Shown in pieces: positions 1 to 12,781 of a stretch of DNA of 64,000 nucleotides (the first letter of the stretch is position 1; the number at the start of each line of letters is the position of its first letter). The stretch is from Setoptus koraiensis (lineage: Eukaryota; Arthropoda): NCBI GenBank assembly GCA_048013815.1, contig CM106585.1, forward strand, positions 6,634,001 to 6,698,000, written 5' to 3'. The notes under the pieces are model-generated. The model was not told where the DNA came from. It did no database searches and saw only the letters and a program-made list of their open reading frames with translations. The translations under genes and the position numbers were made by a program.

Positions 1-376
1 CGTCGCGCTGTCGGACCGTCGCACTATCGGAATGTTGCACTGTCGAAACGATGCCAAAAGCCACTCGGCATCATGTTGGCGGGCTGACGATACAGTATGG
101 CTACTGCTGCTGCTGCTGAACTGACGCACCAAATGGCGCACTGTTTGCGGGGCCCCTCGCTATCGAATGGATGATCGGAGTTGCTCGAGTGTGTAATTGC
201 CAAATAATTGGGCATAATTCTCGTCGCTGGCGCACGAGCCAAGCTTACAAACTGTTATATTTTCGCTTGATTGAACTTTATAAAATGACAAGCACGGCGA
301 CATAACTAGCTCTATTATCGCCTCGATGGGCCCGCCGTGTCTTGGCAAAACTTGCGCCCCACAACCGGCGCACGAT

Positions 377-480
377 GCGCATGAATATTTGCGCATGAAT
401 ATTTGCGCATGAATATTTGCGCGAATATTTGCGCGGATATTTGCGCGGATATTTGCGCGGATATTTGCGCGGATATTTGC
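377..480. repeat. 12-14 bp tandem repeat (ATATTTGCGC)
   Basis: Three 14-bp units (GAATATTTGCGCAT) pass into about five 12-bp units (GGATATTTGCGC). The later units are uniform, which suggests recent slippage. Because 12 is a multiple of three, the array stays open in several frames and creates spurious reading frames. Confidence 0.9.
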
Positions 481-949
481 ATTCGCGTACGTGCGCAACA
501 TTCAAATATCCGTCAGCTAATATCCGTCGATATTTCGCCGCCAATGCAACTGCATGCATATCCATCGCCATCGCCATGCTTCGGGGGCCCAATATGCATA
601 TCGAGCCAATATACATATATCACGTCATCACAATATCGTCGTCATGTTGACGTATGTGCGCGTTGCCATGTTCGCGATGACGGCATCGCTCTCATGCTCG
701 GCTGCTGCCAATTGTCGAGATGGCGCAACTTGATAGTCAACGGCGACAACGGCGCACATCGCGAAAACTGTGCCAAATCGCGCATCCTGTGCCGACTCTT
801 CGATCTCTCTGCGCGGTGCCAGCACGATGCCGGCACGATGCCGGCAAGGCCATGTTGGCGAGACGATCGTTCGCGAACGGCGACATGCCCGCTCGGCGCG
901 GTGTCGCATTGTTTGATTTGCGAGCTAGTTAGCGAGCTCGTTAGCGCTG

Positions 950-1017
950 GGCGACTCTAGCGACTTTCGCGACTCTCGCGACTCTCGCGACTAGCGACGC
1001 TAGCGACCTCGGCGACC
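950..1017. repeat. degenerate GCGACT-type tandem repeat
   Basis: Repeated GCGACT / GCGACTCTC words in direct orientation, diverged. Probably an old minisatellite. No coding frame is supported across it. Confidence 0.6.
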
Positions 1018-1544
1018 GCATATCCATTGCAACGGCGGCTGCATATACAGCGCGACGGCGGCCGCCTATCCAGCGCGACGGCGACTGGATATCCATTGGA
1101 ACGGATGGCGAAAGTAATTGAATAACGGCGCCTGATTTATCAATGGATTTATCAATGAATTTATCGCCGCCCGACAATCGACAAGGCTTGTCACCGAGAG
1201 GCGCTGTCATTATTTTTCACAATAGCCCGTTGTATTTCATTTCGGCTCGTTCCGTTTCGTTTTTCATTCTTCTTTTCATTTGTCGTCGTTCGCCGAGAGC
1301 CACGTCGCGCGCCAAAGCGACTCGCTAGGCGATGCGAAATATCCGTCGGCGCCGGGCAAGTGTATCCAACGTCAAACTGGCGCACGTTGCCGCGAACGGG
1401 GCCCCTCGAAGCGGGCATAATCGCGCCCGCGAGACGAGATATTTGTGAAACTTGAGTGTTTGTCGCCGGCGACAAACACGACTCGGCCAGCTGTATAACT
1501 GGCGCCCGGCGATATAACTAAATCGCCCATAGCGATACACTTTT

Positions 1545-1605
1545 ATCGGCGCATATCGGCGCATATCGGCGCGTATCTCCGCGTATCGCCGCATGTCGCT
1601 ATATG
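1545..1605. repeat. degenerate 10-bp tandem repeat (GCGCATATCG)
   Basis: About six diverged copies of a unit like GCGCATATCG, the first three nearly identical. Confidence 0.6.
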
Positions 1606-4600
1606 TCACATATCGCTGGGGCGATATATGGGGCGGCCAACTGTGGCGCCTCAATTGATTCGCCAGGGGCTGCGACGCCGATGAAATATATATGAGATAA
1701 TGTATTCGGCAGTATGTTTAACGCACTGGCGCTGGTATATTTAGCATCGGCATCCACCGGCGCCCAGCCCGGGTGTGGGCGCCCCGCGAGCCGGCGAGCC
1801 GGCGCGCCGTAAGTGCTTGTACGGCTGCCCGGCGCTGAATGGGCCCGCGAATCGCGAGTCGCAGCGTCGGGATAATGTCACAATGGCCGCCCGATCGGCG
1901 ATTGATTGTCGCCGATCACAGCCGCCGCCGCGCTGCAGCTGGATGCAGCATTGACCGGGCACAGAGCGGATTCCGCGCGCGGATTGCGACCCGCTTCCGC
2001 GCGCGCGCCCGGTGCGAGCAAACATTTGACGACGACATATGGCGAACGGCGGGGCGACAGATGACGGCCTCTAATCAGAGGCGCCCGCGAGAAAGGTTGC
2101 AAAGTCGCCCGGTCCAAACAACAGCAACGACGACAACTCCCGGGGCAAACAAACAAACAGACTGTGAAAGGCGCCTAATGAATGCGACACTCGCCAAGAC
2201 GCTCGCGCCGCGCTGTGCGCCCCCTGTCGCACGCGGTCGGTAGCGGCGCGGTCGGCGGCCGGGTCGGGCCGGCCCGAGCAAAGTGTAATCATGGAGAAAC
2301 AGGGTGCAATTTGCATACCGTCTCAAAACAGGCAGCAGCCATAATGATGCTCGAGTCATCAACTTTTGTCTAAATTGCACGACCGCACCGCTCATTAATT
2401 GATTGTGCAATTGTCAGGGCGCCCTGGGCTAGTTGCGCCAAGTGCCGCTTGTCTGGCGGCGGCGCCACTCGAGCGGCATCATTACGGCACAGTGCTGCGC
2501 GGTGCGGCGCGGCGCGGCACGGTGCGACGCGGCTCGGGCGGCGCGGTGAGGGGCCGAAATTGTACAAACTGTCTTAATACGGATAATAATCATAATCAGT
2601 TTCAGCATGATAATCAGTATGAAATGAGCACAATGAACAATGACGACGACGACGACTCGCGGCCCTAATAATATGCAATAAGCACAAAAGAATCGCATGA
2701 TTAATGAGCCCGCTAACACATAAAACATGTTCGCGGCGCCCGAAACACGGCCCCCACAATATACATTATACATCCCGATGGCGCCGCAAACATGGCAAGC
2801 TCGCCGTTTTTCAGCGCGCCGAGCCGCGCAGTTGAAAAATTGTAGGCTATGCGACAATTTAAATTTAACAAACATTTTGCGAGTGGATCGGCGACAATTG
2901 TCAGCGGTGCGCCAATTGTGGGCACCTCGCAATTTTGTTTGTCGCTCGAGTCGAGCGAGCTGAGTCGACACACAACTTTGTCACAACTGCAATCACACGG
3001 CCAAGACGCTCGTTGCCAGCAGCAGCCTCACAAATAAATACAAAACGAAACTAAATTATCAATCAGCAAAACAAACAACTCTGAGCCCCCTTGATTAATG
3101 ACAGCGACACCAGTCGGCCGAGCGCGGCGCCAACGAAAACAAGCCCCCAAAAGTGCCTACCTCCGACAATTGTGAACAATGGGCCCGAGACGCCGAGACA
3201 TGACGCAATAGATCGGACAGACTTCGGTGTGTGGCGCTGATCCGTGTAAAAGCAATTCAATTTGTACAAATAATCGCTGCGTCGTCCTCATCGCTTCACT
3301 CTTCCGTTTCTGTCGCTTGCGTCGCTTCTTGCGAGCCCTCGCTTCGCTCGATCCTCGGCTTCGTTCGAGCGGTCGCATCTCTCGAAAATTTCGAGTCGAA
3401 ATAACGCGTTGGTCGCATCGAGTTCGAGCGCTAGCATCTGTCGTCGTGGCGCCGCCGGCCGCGTTCGTCTGCCGTTTGCGGTCGCCCGCGCGCCCGCTCG
3501 CACAAGTGCACTCGTGGGCGCAAAAAGTGGAGCTCCCCCCCCCCGCCCGCTCGCAAATATGACACACACTAGTGAGCACTTAATGAGCACAATGCAAATA
3601 CATTGACGACGCGACGTTGCGTCGCCCCGCGAACGTATTTTGCGGACGTATTCTGCCGACGTATTTCGCCCGTTTGCCGGCTGGGGCCCCGACGAAACAA
3701 TCGCACACGACAATTGCGAGCGCCGCCACAAGAGTGCGCCATCAAGCCGCCCAATGATGGAGCACTTGACTCGTCCGCGCTACTTGCCAACCGCCGACAA
3801 GCTTGCCGGGCCCCAGAGGGATAATTTTATAATAATTTCACGCCGCCGCCGCCAGCCAGCGATCCTACTTGACTATACAAATACGCAGCATATTCACGCC
3901 GTAAATGTATATTCACGGCGCCAATTCGGGTTTCATTTCTCAAGCGCGTCGCCGGACAAACACACTCCGCGGGCAAAACAATCGTTCGCCCGCGGAATTC
4001 TTTCTAACACCAACTTGTAAGCGAGCCCCGTGTATGCAAGCCAGCAAAATTTTCACAAATCTTGTGCGGGAAATTCTCGCAACTAATATCGCACGAGCGC
4101 CGTATTAATAACGCCGTATTATATTAAATATTACAGTCTAATAGAATAACTGTGGCCGTTGTTTGTGCGCCCCACGATGATATTTATGAGGCCCGACAAT
4201 CGCGTTGTTTGCTCGCTTCAACTAACCACGACCAACGATCAGCTGGCGCGATTACTCGGCAACGGCCACGCCGACAACAACTTTGTTAACTCTGGCCCCT
4301 GGCCGTTACATCCGGATATGGCCGCCAGACGTCCATTAGACGGTGACAATCTCAACAACTGCGGCTCAGATCCGATCCGAACCGCAAATATACTCGCTGA
4401 CATTACTTATTTGTACTTAGTACGCCAATTGTCTCTCACTCGTGTAGGCGCATTAAGTCGGCCCGACCGTCGCAAAATATAAAATATATGCTAGCGCGTC
4501 TGTTTGTGTTCTGGAAATTTCTGCTCACTACTGTTTTTAAAGTTTCTCCGGTTTTTCTTGTCGGCGCCACGAGCTAGCCAGCCGAACTGGTAAGTGGGCG

Positions 4601-5483
4601 CCGCTGACAATAAATCGGGCCCCCGTTTCCGATGTCAACAAGCGCCCGTTGCGACCCTTCGTGAACCCTTTCCACGCCTCTGCCGGCCGATAATCGGCTC
4701 GACACTGTCTACTCGTGCGGATATTTTCGAGAGCGCCCGAGCTTCAGTTCGGCCCGCGCCGCGCCTCGCGCATTCCTGGCGCGTTATCTGGCGCATTTCG
4801 TCTCTCTTATCTTGCGCTCTGGGCGCCGAGCCGAAGCTCGCGCCCGAGCGAAAACTCAAAATGGGCTCGCCGGGCCCATTTCGAAGGCGTTTTGTGTGAG
4901 ACGGCAGCATTTTTGGAATTTTTCCCTTGCTCGCTGCTCGGCTGCGGCACCTGAAAAATTGATTAAATTTCGAAGGGGGATCTATCGAGCGCCGACCGAG
5001 AATCTATCGAGCACGGAGCGAAATTCCGGCGCGGGGGCGCCTCAAATGATAAATAGAGAAACAAACACAGAGTAATCATGATAATCCGTTTGTCGTTGTG
5101 GCGGCGCCGGCGCCACCAGCGACTAATCGGCAAACGAGAATGGCAGAATGACACGTGAGACTTGCAGTTGTCTGTTTTATCCCTTGGCCGGCTCACTATT
5201 TATGTATAACAATCATCATCATTTATTATCATTATTATCATCATTGCGCCCTGTCGGGCCGGGCGAAATGTTTGTGTGGCTCGTGGTAATTTCGGGGCCT
5301 GTTTCTGGGCCGCTTGTGGCGGCGCAGAAACGGCAGCGGGCAGCAAAGAACGAGCGGGCGAGACTTTTAAAACAGTTACAAAAATACTTGGCTTCATCGG
5401 GGATTACTCACGTTTCGGCTGATAGAGTCAGCTCGCGCTTTATCAGGATATTGGCTCCTCTGCGAATTGCTCGCCTGGGCGCT

Positions 5484-5574
5484 CGTTTTTCGCGTTTTTC
5501 GCGTTTTTCGCGTTTTTCTCGTTTTTCGCGTTTTTCTCGTTTTTCTCGTTTTTCGCGTTCTTCTCGTTTTTCGC
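5484..5574. repeat. 9-bp minisatellite (CGTTTTTCG)
   Basis: Ten direct 9-bp units, alternating CGTTTTTCG and CGTTTTTCT with one CGTTCTTCT. On the plus strand one frame reads as repeated Phe-Ser-Arg. That frame is treated as an artefact of the repeat. Confidence 0.92.
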
Positions 5575-6305
5575 GCGTTGATTCCTTTCCTCGGCGATTC
5601 TCTTCTCGGCTCGCGAGCTTGTTCGCGGGCTCATTCGCCGGCGCGTCGGCCGATCCGCTGGCTCGGCGGCTGATTGGCGGGCTCGGCGTTGCCGAAACAA
5701 AACGAGGCAGCGAGCTGAGAGTCACATGGGCCCGATGAAAACTTTCCGACGACTGGGCTCGCCGTTTTTACTGCTGCCAGCGCTGCTGTTACTTTTGGCT
5801 CGCGACTCGCGATAATACAAAGCCACAAACGATGGCTCGTAAATAATGTTAACAAGCTACGACAACAATCGACATTGAACATTGAACATAAGTCGCTCGT
5901 CTCGGCGCATTTCTGCAGCTCGGCTGCAGCATCTGAACGACGGGGCGAGCTAACAAAAACGCACACAAGAACAAGATTACAGTCGGGCTAAACGCTAACA
6001 ACTGAAAAATCCGTGACACATCGATCGGCTGGGCGCAACCAACAAGAGATATATCATAATCTCGATGTAATCGTCTTACATGGTCGCTCGCGAGCTGCTA
6101 ATAGCCGCGCCTAGCGACCGCGATTGTCGAGTTGGCGCGCCAGCTACTCGCCCAGCTTTTGTCTCAGTTTGTTGTGTGTCGAGCGACGCCAAGAAGCGAG
6201 AAAATAGGATGAGAAACGAAGACGAAATAGATGGCTTCGTCATCGGCGCTCGCATTCTCATTTGCGGCGTCTAACGACGTTGGCTAGGCCAGCCACTGGC
6301 AGCGC

Positions 6306-6333
6306 CGCCCGGCGGCCAATTGGCGGCCGGGCG
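6306..6333. repeat. 28-bp palindrome with one mismatch
   Basis: The two halves are reverse complements around a central CCAATTGG core, with a single G/G mismatch six bases from the centre. It has no loop and is strongly GC-rich outside the core. It belongs to a set of inverted repeats described as a finding. Confidence 0.75.
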
Positions 6334-7824
6334 TAATGATTAGTCTCGTCTGACGATCGGGCCAGCGGCCCGTTGGCCCGTTGGCGTGGCTTATCGCAAC
6401 CCAAATCGTTACAAATGTACATGTTAAATACATACATGAGCGCGCAAGTAATTATTATCAGCGGCTCGGCGCGGCACACGCCGGGCCGGGCCGGCAAGAG
6501 TGCGCGAACGGCGCTAGGCGCCACGTACAATTGTTTTGCGATTGCCGCTGCCGCAACAATCCCAAATTCCCGAAAGCCCCAGAGTCGCTGCGAGCCGCTT
6601 GAGGCATATAAAAGACGAGACATCGAGAGAAATAAATCTTGCGCCTGGCCAATAAAAGCCGAAAAATATAAATAAATGATACAATAAATGATACAGTCAA
6701 CGGCGAGCAGTGTGCGCATTTTCGGCACACTCCACTGATCGCCAAGATCATCATCGCCGTCTCTTATTTGCAACCGACGCCCCCTACCCCAGCCCGGCGC
6801 CCCTATCGCAACTAAACACAATCAAACTAACAACAATCATTTATTTATGGCGCCATCATTATTGCGCAACGCATCGTTACGTGGAGCAACGTGGCGCGTA
6901 GCGCCCCCATTCGGACAGACAACACATAATTCAAGGTAACTTTTCCAGGAATTATCTCCATTATTCGATCGTCGAGATAAAATAAAGGATGTAGTCGGCG
7001 TTTGGTCAGCGGGGGCCTGGCTAGCGGAGTTGGGGCAGATGCGATTAAACTGTCGGCATAGAGAAAATCGCACGAGACGAGAACCAGAGACACAATGAGC
7101 GAGCGAGAAAAATGAATGCCGTTATAAATGTGATATATTGTTAGTGGCGTTTATCGCCTATAGAGGGCTTATCACGTCGGCCAGCGTAACGTTCGGTGCA
7201 GTTGTGGCCAAATTGAGTTGGAGCTGCCGATAATAAATCTCAAGTTGGAAATTTTTGTGCCAATTTATGCGAACCTGTGTGAGGGGATTTTTTTCAGACA
7301 GACACTGGCCAGGTTCGAAAACGATCGTGCGAAGCAACAATTTTTCTGCGGAAATCGCTCCCAAGAATGATGGAAAACAGATGCAAATCGGCAAATTGCA
7401 AAACAAACGAAAACAAATTAACACGGCGAGAGGCGAGAATTGGCTCACTGGCAACAAGACAGAATCGGTTTGTTTTGGTGTTGCCTGATTGTTTACTGGT
7501 ACAAGTGTATTTCCGAGAGCAGATAATAAATATTCATTTGTTTGTTCGCGTCATTTGTTTGCCTGACAGTCCGGCAGGGGCGCAATGACGCAATCGCTCG
7601 GCTCGGCAACTAACGGACTAATTAGCCGCTACAAAACATTTGCAGCAAACCCGCGCAAAAGGGCGCCAGAAAGAACTTGAAAAGCTGGCTCGACGAGGCC
7701 CGATCTCTTGGGAAATTTGTCAGTGGGGGGGGGGAAGGTCGCCAGAGAATACACAGAATAGAGATGAGCGATTTTCGCCACTGTGCGTCTCTATGGTAAC
7801 GCCACGGCAGCCGATAAACAACCG

Positions 7825-7895
7825 CCGACGGATAGAGTCGACGTACAGAGTCGACGGACAGAGTCGACGGATAAAGTCGACGGATAAAGCCGACG
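7825..7895. repeat. 13-bp tandem repeat with GTCGAC sites
   Basis: Five direct copies of a 13-bp unit like ATAGAGTCGACGG, most of them containing GTCGAC. Confidence 0.85.
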
Positions 7896-8635
7896 AAGAA
7901 TATCGCTGACAAACTGACAGTTGGCAACGGCGCTGGCCCCAATCCATATTTATTCATTTAATCGTACCTGTACCCTGTTTGGCGAACGTCGCCGAGCGCC
8001 GCGAAAGTTATATGTACAGTCAGCTGTATTTCATGTGACAGTCGATGGGACGGGATAGACAATAGTGTGTGCATAAACAATTGGGGGCCCACACGAGAGC
8101 CACCCGAACGAGCGCTACCCAGTTAGCAAGAATTTTCGTCGCCGACGAGCCAACAACAAAAAGCAATCGCAAGTAATTGAGGCACAATCCATTTGAGTGA
8201 CATCAGCGCCATATAATATGTGAGTGAAAAAGGCACCCAACGACGATAAATCACTCGTCCGACGAGAAAACAAATCAAATTTGATAAGCTCGCCAAGTTG
8301 GGGCCAAGGCCGTGTACGGGTGCGGATGCAATTGGCGGAAGTTAACCCTGTGCGGCCTATCGATGTTGTATTAAATCGTACGCATGATCGAGTATTATAT
8401 TTTGTGTTGTATATATCGGCGGGCATTGTGTCAATAGATTACCCGAGGCATGTTGCGGTCAAAATCATGTTGTTGTACAGTGATATTTTGGGCAGCAAAT
8501 TGATACAACGCCCATCGTTTGTGGCGACCACCGAGGCGAGTTATAAAAGCGCGATAACGTCAACAGATATTGATGACACGATTCAATCTTGATCACATTG
8601 CGCGCCGGCCCGATCCGGCCGGCAACGATTCGCAA

Positions 8636-8667
8636 CGGACCCGGCCGGACCGGACCGGACCGGACCC
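8636..8667. repeat. GGACC pentanucleotide repeat
   Basis: A run of about five GGACC/CGGAC units within a GC-rich stretch. Confidence 0.8.
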
Positions 8668-9905
8668 ATGACCGATTTAAACCAGCTTCAAATGAGCTAA
8701 TTGTGACTTGGCAGCGATTTGTCGGGCCAGCCGCAACTCAACCGCAACTCACTGGCCGGCGAGCGATAAAAAAACCGATGTGATGTGACCGCTGTGACAG
8801 CCGCTTTGTCAGTTACAGCTAGTTGTGTGACAAACAATGTTACATTTTATCAGACTGCTGCTGCTGCTGTATTTTGTCTGCTGGCCGAGTCAGCAGCAGC
8901 GCCTCTTGTGGCGAGTTTTGCCACAAATTTATCATCATGATGATATTTCATCATGGGAGCTGGCTGAAGAACGCAGGCCACAACAAACAGTCAAACAAGC
9001 GGTGTTTTGTGAGTTAGGTGACGACCTCAGTGTGGCCGTAATAGCGACATTATGAGTTGCTGGTGGCAAGCCCGCTCTGGCGTGTTCGGTGACATTGCGC
9101 CTAGAGTGGAGGTCTTGATAGCCCAAAGGACCCATGTGAAATTGGAGGCCGCACTGAGAAAATGGCTGGCAGAAGAAAGGCGCCTCCCCGTTCGGTTTAG
9201 TTTCAGTTTAGTGTGGGGCGCTGATTTCGCCAAGTCGGCCACTTGGCAAAATCAGTGGGGGCAGCCCGAAAAAATGGTGCAACTCGAGGTGCGCAGGTAA
9301 ATTCGAGACTGGGCCACTTTATTGAGCGAAGATTGGAGTGGTGAATTGAGCGGATAAAGTTGTTGTCGCAAGAGGCGCTGATTTTGAATAACGTGCACAC
9401 TATTGTGGCCCCATTGGCTTGTCACAATCAGGGCTGCATTGTCGCCCACGCCGGTAGCCACTGTAGCGTGTCCGTTGTAGCTCAAGTGACTCATTTGTCA
9501 TAGATAATAATATCAAGGTTGCACGTTCATTAAGTATGCACGTCTCGTGTTGTTGTGCGTGCTGCTCGTGTGTGCGCAGTGGATCACTTCCGGTTCCTCA
9601 AATGACCAGTGCGTGAAAAAACGCGCGCAAGCCTGCGAAAGATTGAGGCAACGAGAAACGAATGAAGCGTCACCGGCAGACAGTTGGCTTGATTTGCCCG
9701 CAAGGGGTCGCAAGAAATAAAAAACTGTGCTCATCATTAGGGGGGGGCCCGTGCTGATACTAGCGCTGCATACTAGCCTGGTATTAGGTAAGGTATTAGC
9801 CCGGTCGCGGTCGTCATTAGTGTGTTCGTGTTACGTAAGACGTAGATATCGGCGAGACGAGTTGGTCACTAACCATTGCTCACCAGTCATAGTAATTTGT
9901 TTAAT

Positions 9906-9946
9906 CGAAAATTGGCTCAGTCGGCTCGGCATTGAGCCGATTTTCG
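9906..9946. repeat. inverted repeat, 14-bp stem, 13-nt loop
   Basis: Arms 9906-9919 and 9933-9946 are complementary except for one T/G pair. The arms contain GGCTCA / TGAGCC. Confidence 0.7.
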
Positions 9947-12540
9947 CTTGGTGAGTTTTCCAATGAGTTTTTCCATTGGCGAGATCCAGTGAGTTTTTCC
10001 ATTGGCGCAATCCAGTGAGTGAGCCGACGAGCAAAAACACGCCACACCGAAAAGAAGCGCCAACCGGAAGTAACGACGCGTAAGCCGTCTAACACGACGT
10101 GTGTGCGCGCGCGAATCGCAATCAATGGCGGCTGCTTTTTGCCCCCATTTATATATATATATAGATCGTCCGTCAGTTGAACCGATTGTAAATGCCTAGT
10201 CAATTGCGACAATGCGCTGGCAGCCAGAGCGAGCTAGCTCGCAGAAAATCAGCTTAACTTTAATTTTATTTCAACTTTTTCTCCTTCTTCGTCTTTTCGT
10301 TGGCCAGCCAGCCAGCCGGCGGCGCACACAAACACACACGGCACAAATACAGCGACAAATAACGGTATTGCTAAGCTCACCTGAGAGGCCAGACGGCGGG
10401 TCTGAGTGCGTCGGAGTGGGGGCGTCTTGCTCGTTTCGCTTTGGGGATCTCGTCAGACTTTCTCTCGCAGGCTTTCTCTGCCAGACACTGGCGGCCAGAG
10501 AAAGGTCGTGTGCCAAAACTTGCTTCGAATCACTTTTGTTGATCGATTCGCCAGTTTGAAGCGCTCGCCCGTCGCATTCTTTGCTCTGTCCAATCCAAAC
10601 ACCGGACCCAACGACCACTGACACTACAACGCCGACAAACAACACCAACAAAAAGCGTCCAAAGCCAATTGCTTCCACTCTAGTTGCCCTCTTGCCCAGC
10701 AGAGCGACTCGGAGGCCCGAACACCTTGCCAGCCTAGGCCGACATTGGCCCCACAGGCCCCACACACCGGCAACAAAGAGCGCAGTGTGGTCGTGCAGCT
10801 CATGAGCCACTGAATACGGGCCCCATTCAGTGGCTGGCCATTATTGTTGAGCTTGCAGTGTTCAGACATTCAATTGAGAGCGGCCCGAAAACGAATCCCC
10901 AGCCGACAGCGACTCAAGTGACCCCCTCGCACGGTCTCACGGGCTCAGGCTGACTGTTCGGAGTGGGTCTCGAGTCGCCACTATCCACTTTGGGCCCGCC
11001 TCTATTTAACACGGCCGCCTGTCTAGTGTTCAATTTCGTCCTATTTCGTCTGTCCGTTTCGTCTGTCCATTTCGCTTGTCAAAAGTCGCCTTCGCGCTAG
11101 CAGTGGCAAAAAGCGAAGGCGAAAAACGCAAACAAAGCTGAATTTTGTAAATTTTTCCAAGGTAAAAATCGATTTTCGCTCGCAAAATCCAAAACAAAAA
11201 GCGACAGATTCTGCAATTCCTGAGAAAACAAAGATACGCGACGCAAGCTGGAAAAAGTGAAAAATGCCCACAGTAATATGTTTGGTATTGTGCTGAAAAA
11301 GCTTGGAAATTCTCACAAAAGCCTATGTGCAAGTCTGGTCGGTGCCTCATCAATAATCCAAATACAAACAATCGAATAACATAAACAAGTGGAAATTCCG
11401 AGCCAAACTTTTGTTATTTATTCCTTTGCACTTTTCGTCGCTCTGACAAGAACAAAAATGTTTGTCCACGCAACTAGGGCGACACACGATGAACAGAGGA
11501 AATAAATTGTATATCTAAACAGAGAGACAAAGCATGTGACACGCACCAGAAAATGAATTTGTCCTCGGGCCCTCAAAGACCGCTGTCACAAATGTAAATG
11601 CAGATTGTAGTTGAATGGGCGCAACTTGTAATTCTAATGAGATACTGGCTTAACCATCAAGTGAAAAATGTTTGCTGGTACAAAACTAAATCAATAATCA
11701 CAACATGGTGTCACAATACTTTTAAAAACATAGTCTGCAGGCGGCCTCACAGACATAAATGAGAGATAAAAAGACGAAAACTCGTGTCTGTATATCATCA
11801 ATATGGTCGAAATATGGATTGAAATGTTTATTAAATTTGTCGCTGTGCCAGAGATGGAGCGACTGAAAATTTTCTGCAGGCTCACCGTTACAAAATCGCC
11901 GAGTTACCTGAGCGCCGAGAATCGGATTAAAAGCACTGTTGTTTGGGGCACACTTCGTGGAACAGTGGCATCGTCTCCTGCTTTCAAGAGCCCACATAAA
12001 TTAAGTCGGTCAAGTGACAGTCTATTTCAATAAGCTGAAAAAATGGCCTCAACGCCGACCATGATTCAAATGAATCGCTCAATTGATTCATTCTGCCACA
12101 CACAGACAACTTTGGGCCAACTGAAGGTGCCAAAACAGGGCCCAAGATGCTTGGCGGTTGACCGCATTGAACTAGGTTTCAGTTCAGTTCGGTTCGAATT
12201 GAATTAGAGAGTCGGCGGTGATAAGATTTTTTGCTCTATCTAACAAGAAACAGCCACTTTTTTATGGAATATGTTTGATATGTGGATGCCCAGACAGAAA
12301 AAACGCGCTGGAATGATTCCGTGTCGACCTAACTTGTGAATGTTTTGTTCTTGGCGATATTTTTATGTGCTGCCCATAATGACAGATTTATTTTTATTCT
12401 GTGTTATTTCGGCGAACGATGCTTCGAAACTGGTAGAGATGGCGAAACCAAATCAAAAATGCAAAGCCGTTCGGCACGGTTAACTGTGCATTTTTCGGTT
12501 TCCGTTCGGTTTCTGTTTTCGGTCAGATCTGAGAACATTC

Positions 12541-12781
12541 GGTTAACCGAGCCGAAAAGTATTTTTCTGACTGAATCTGTAATATCTAAAAACTGAAAAG
12601 ACGAAAACGTATCCCTATGGATGATCGAAGCCTCCTCAATGGTTACTTTGATACTGGGTGTTGGGCATATTTGCAAGTGGCAAGCAAATCCGTCAAGTGT
12701 GCAGCCGAAAATTGATGAATTTTTCGGTTTTAATTCGGTCTCGGTTCATAGTCAGAAAAAATGTGGCGGCTCAGTTAACCG
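12541..12781. repeat. degenerate foldback-like inverted repeat
   Basis: The arm at 12541-12572 (GGTTAACCGAGCCG, then TTTTTCTGACT) is matched in reverse complement at 12750-12781 (AGTCAGAAAAA, then CGGCTCAGTTAACCG), with a spacer of about 177 bp. A further GGTTAAC copy lies just outside the left arm near 12478. The pattern suggests an old small non-autonomous element, or two head-to-head copies of a short repeat. No transposase frame and no clear target-site duplication were seen. Confidence 0.4.

Larger units (their letters stand above)
1..10950. other. GC-rich tract without a supportable gene (left part)
   Basis: No reading frame here looks like a conserved protein. The open frames are short, overlap on several strands and translate to low-complexity Arg/Ala/Pro/Ser-rich peptides, as expected from GC-rich DNA with few stops. 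The tract is made of mixed GC-rich blocks with frequent GGCGCC, GGGCCC and GGCCGG words, and short AT-rich patches. Several minisatellites and two inverted repeats are listed separately. It could be intergenic DNA or part of a very long intron of a gene outside the window. Confidence 0.6.

Noticed and set aside
403-960. Plus-strand open frame of 185 residues
   Set aside because: Its N-terminal part is only the translated 12-14 bp minisatellite, and the rest has no domain or coding character.
5148-5738. Plus-strand frame of 196 residues with Phe-Ser-Arg repeats
   Set aside because: The repeat is the 9-bp CGTTTTTCG minisatellite. No conserved flanking protein sequence.
12170-12215. GGTTCGAATT word resembling a tRNA B box
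   Set aside because: No matching acceptor, D-arm or anticodon arm could be drawn around it. The same applies to GGTTTGAATC near 45108. No tRNA or rRNA gene was recognised in the window.
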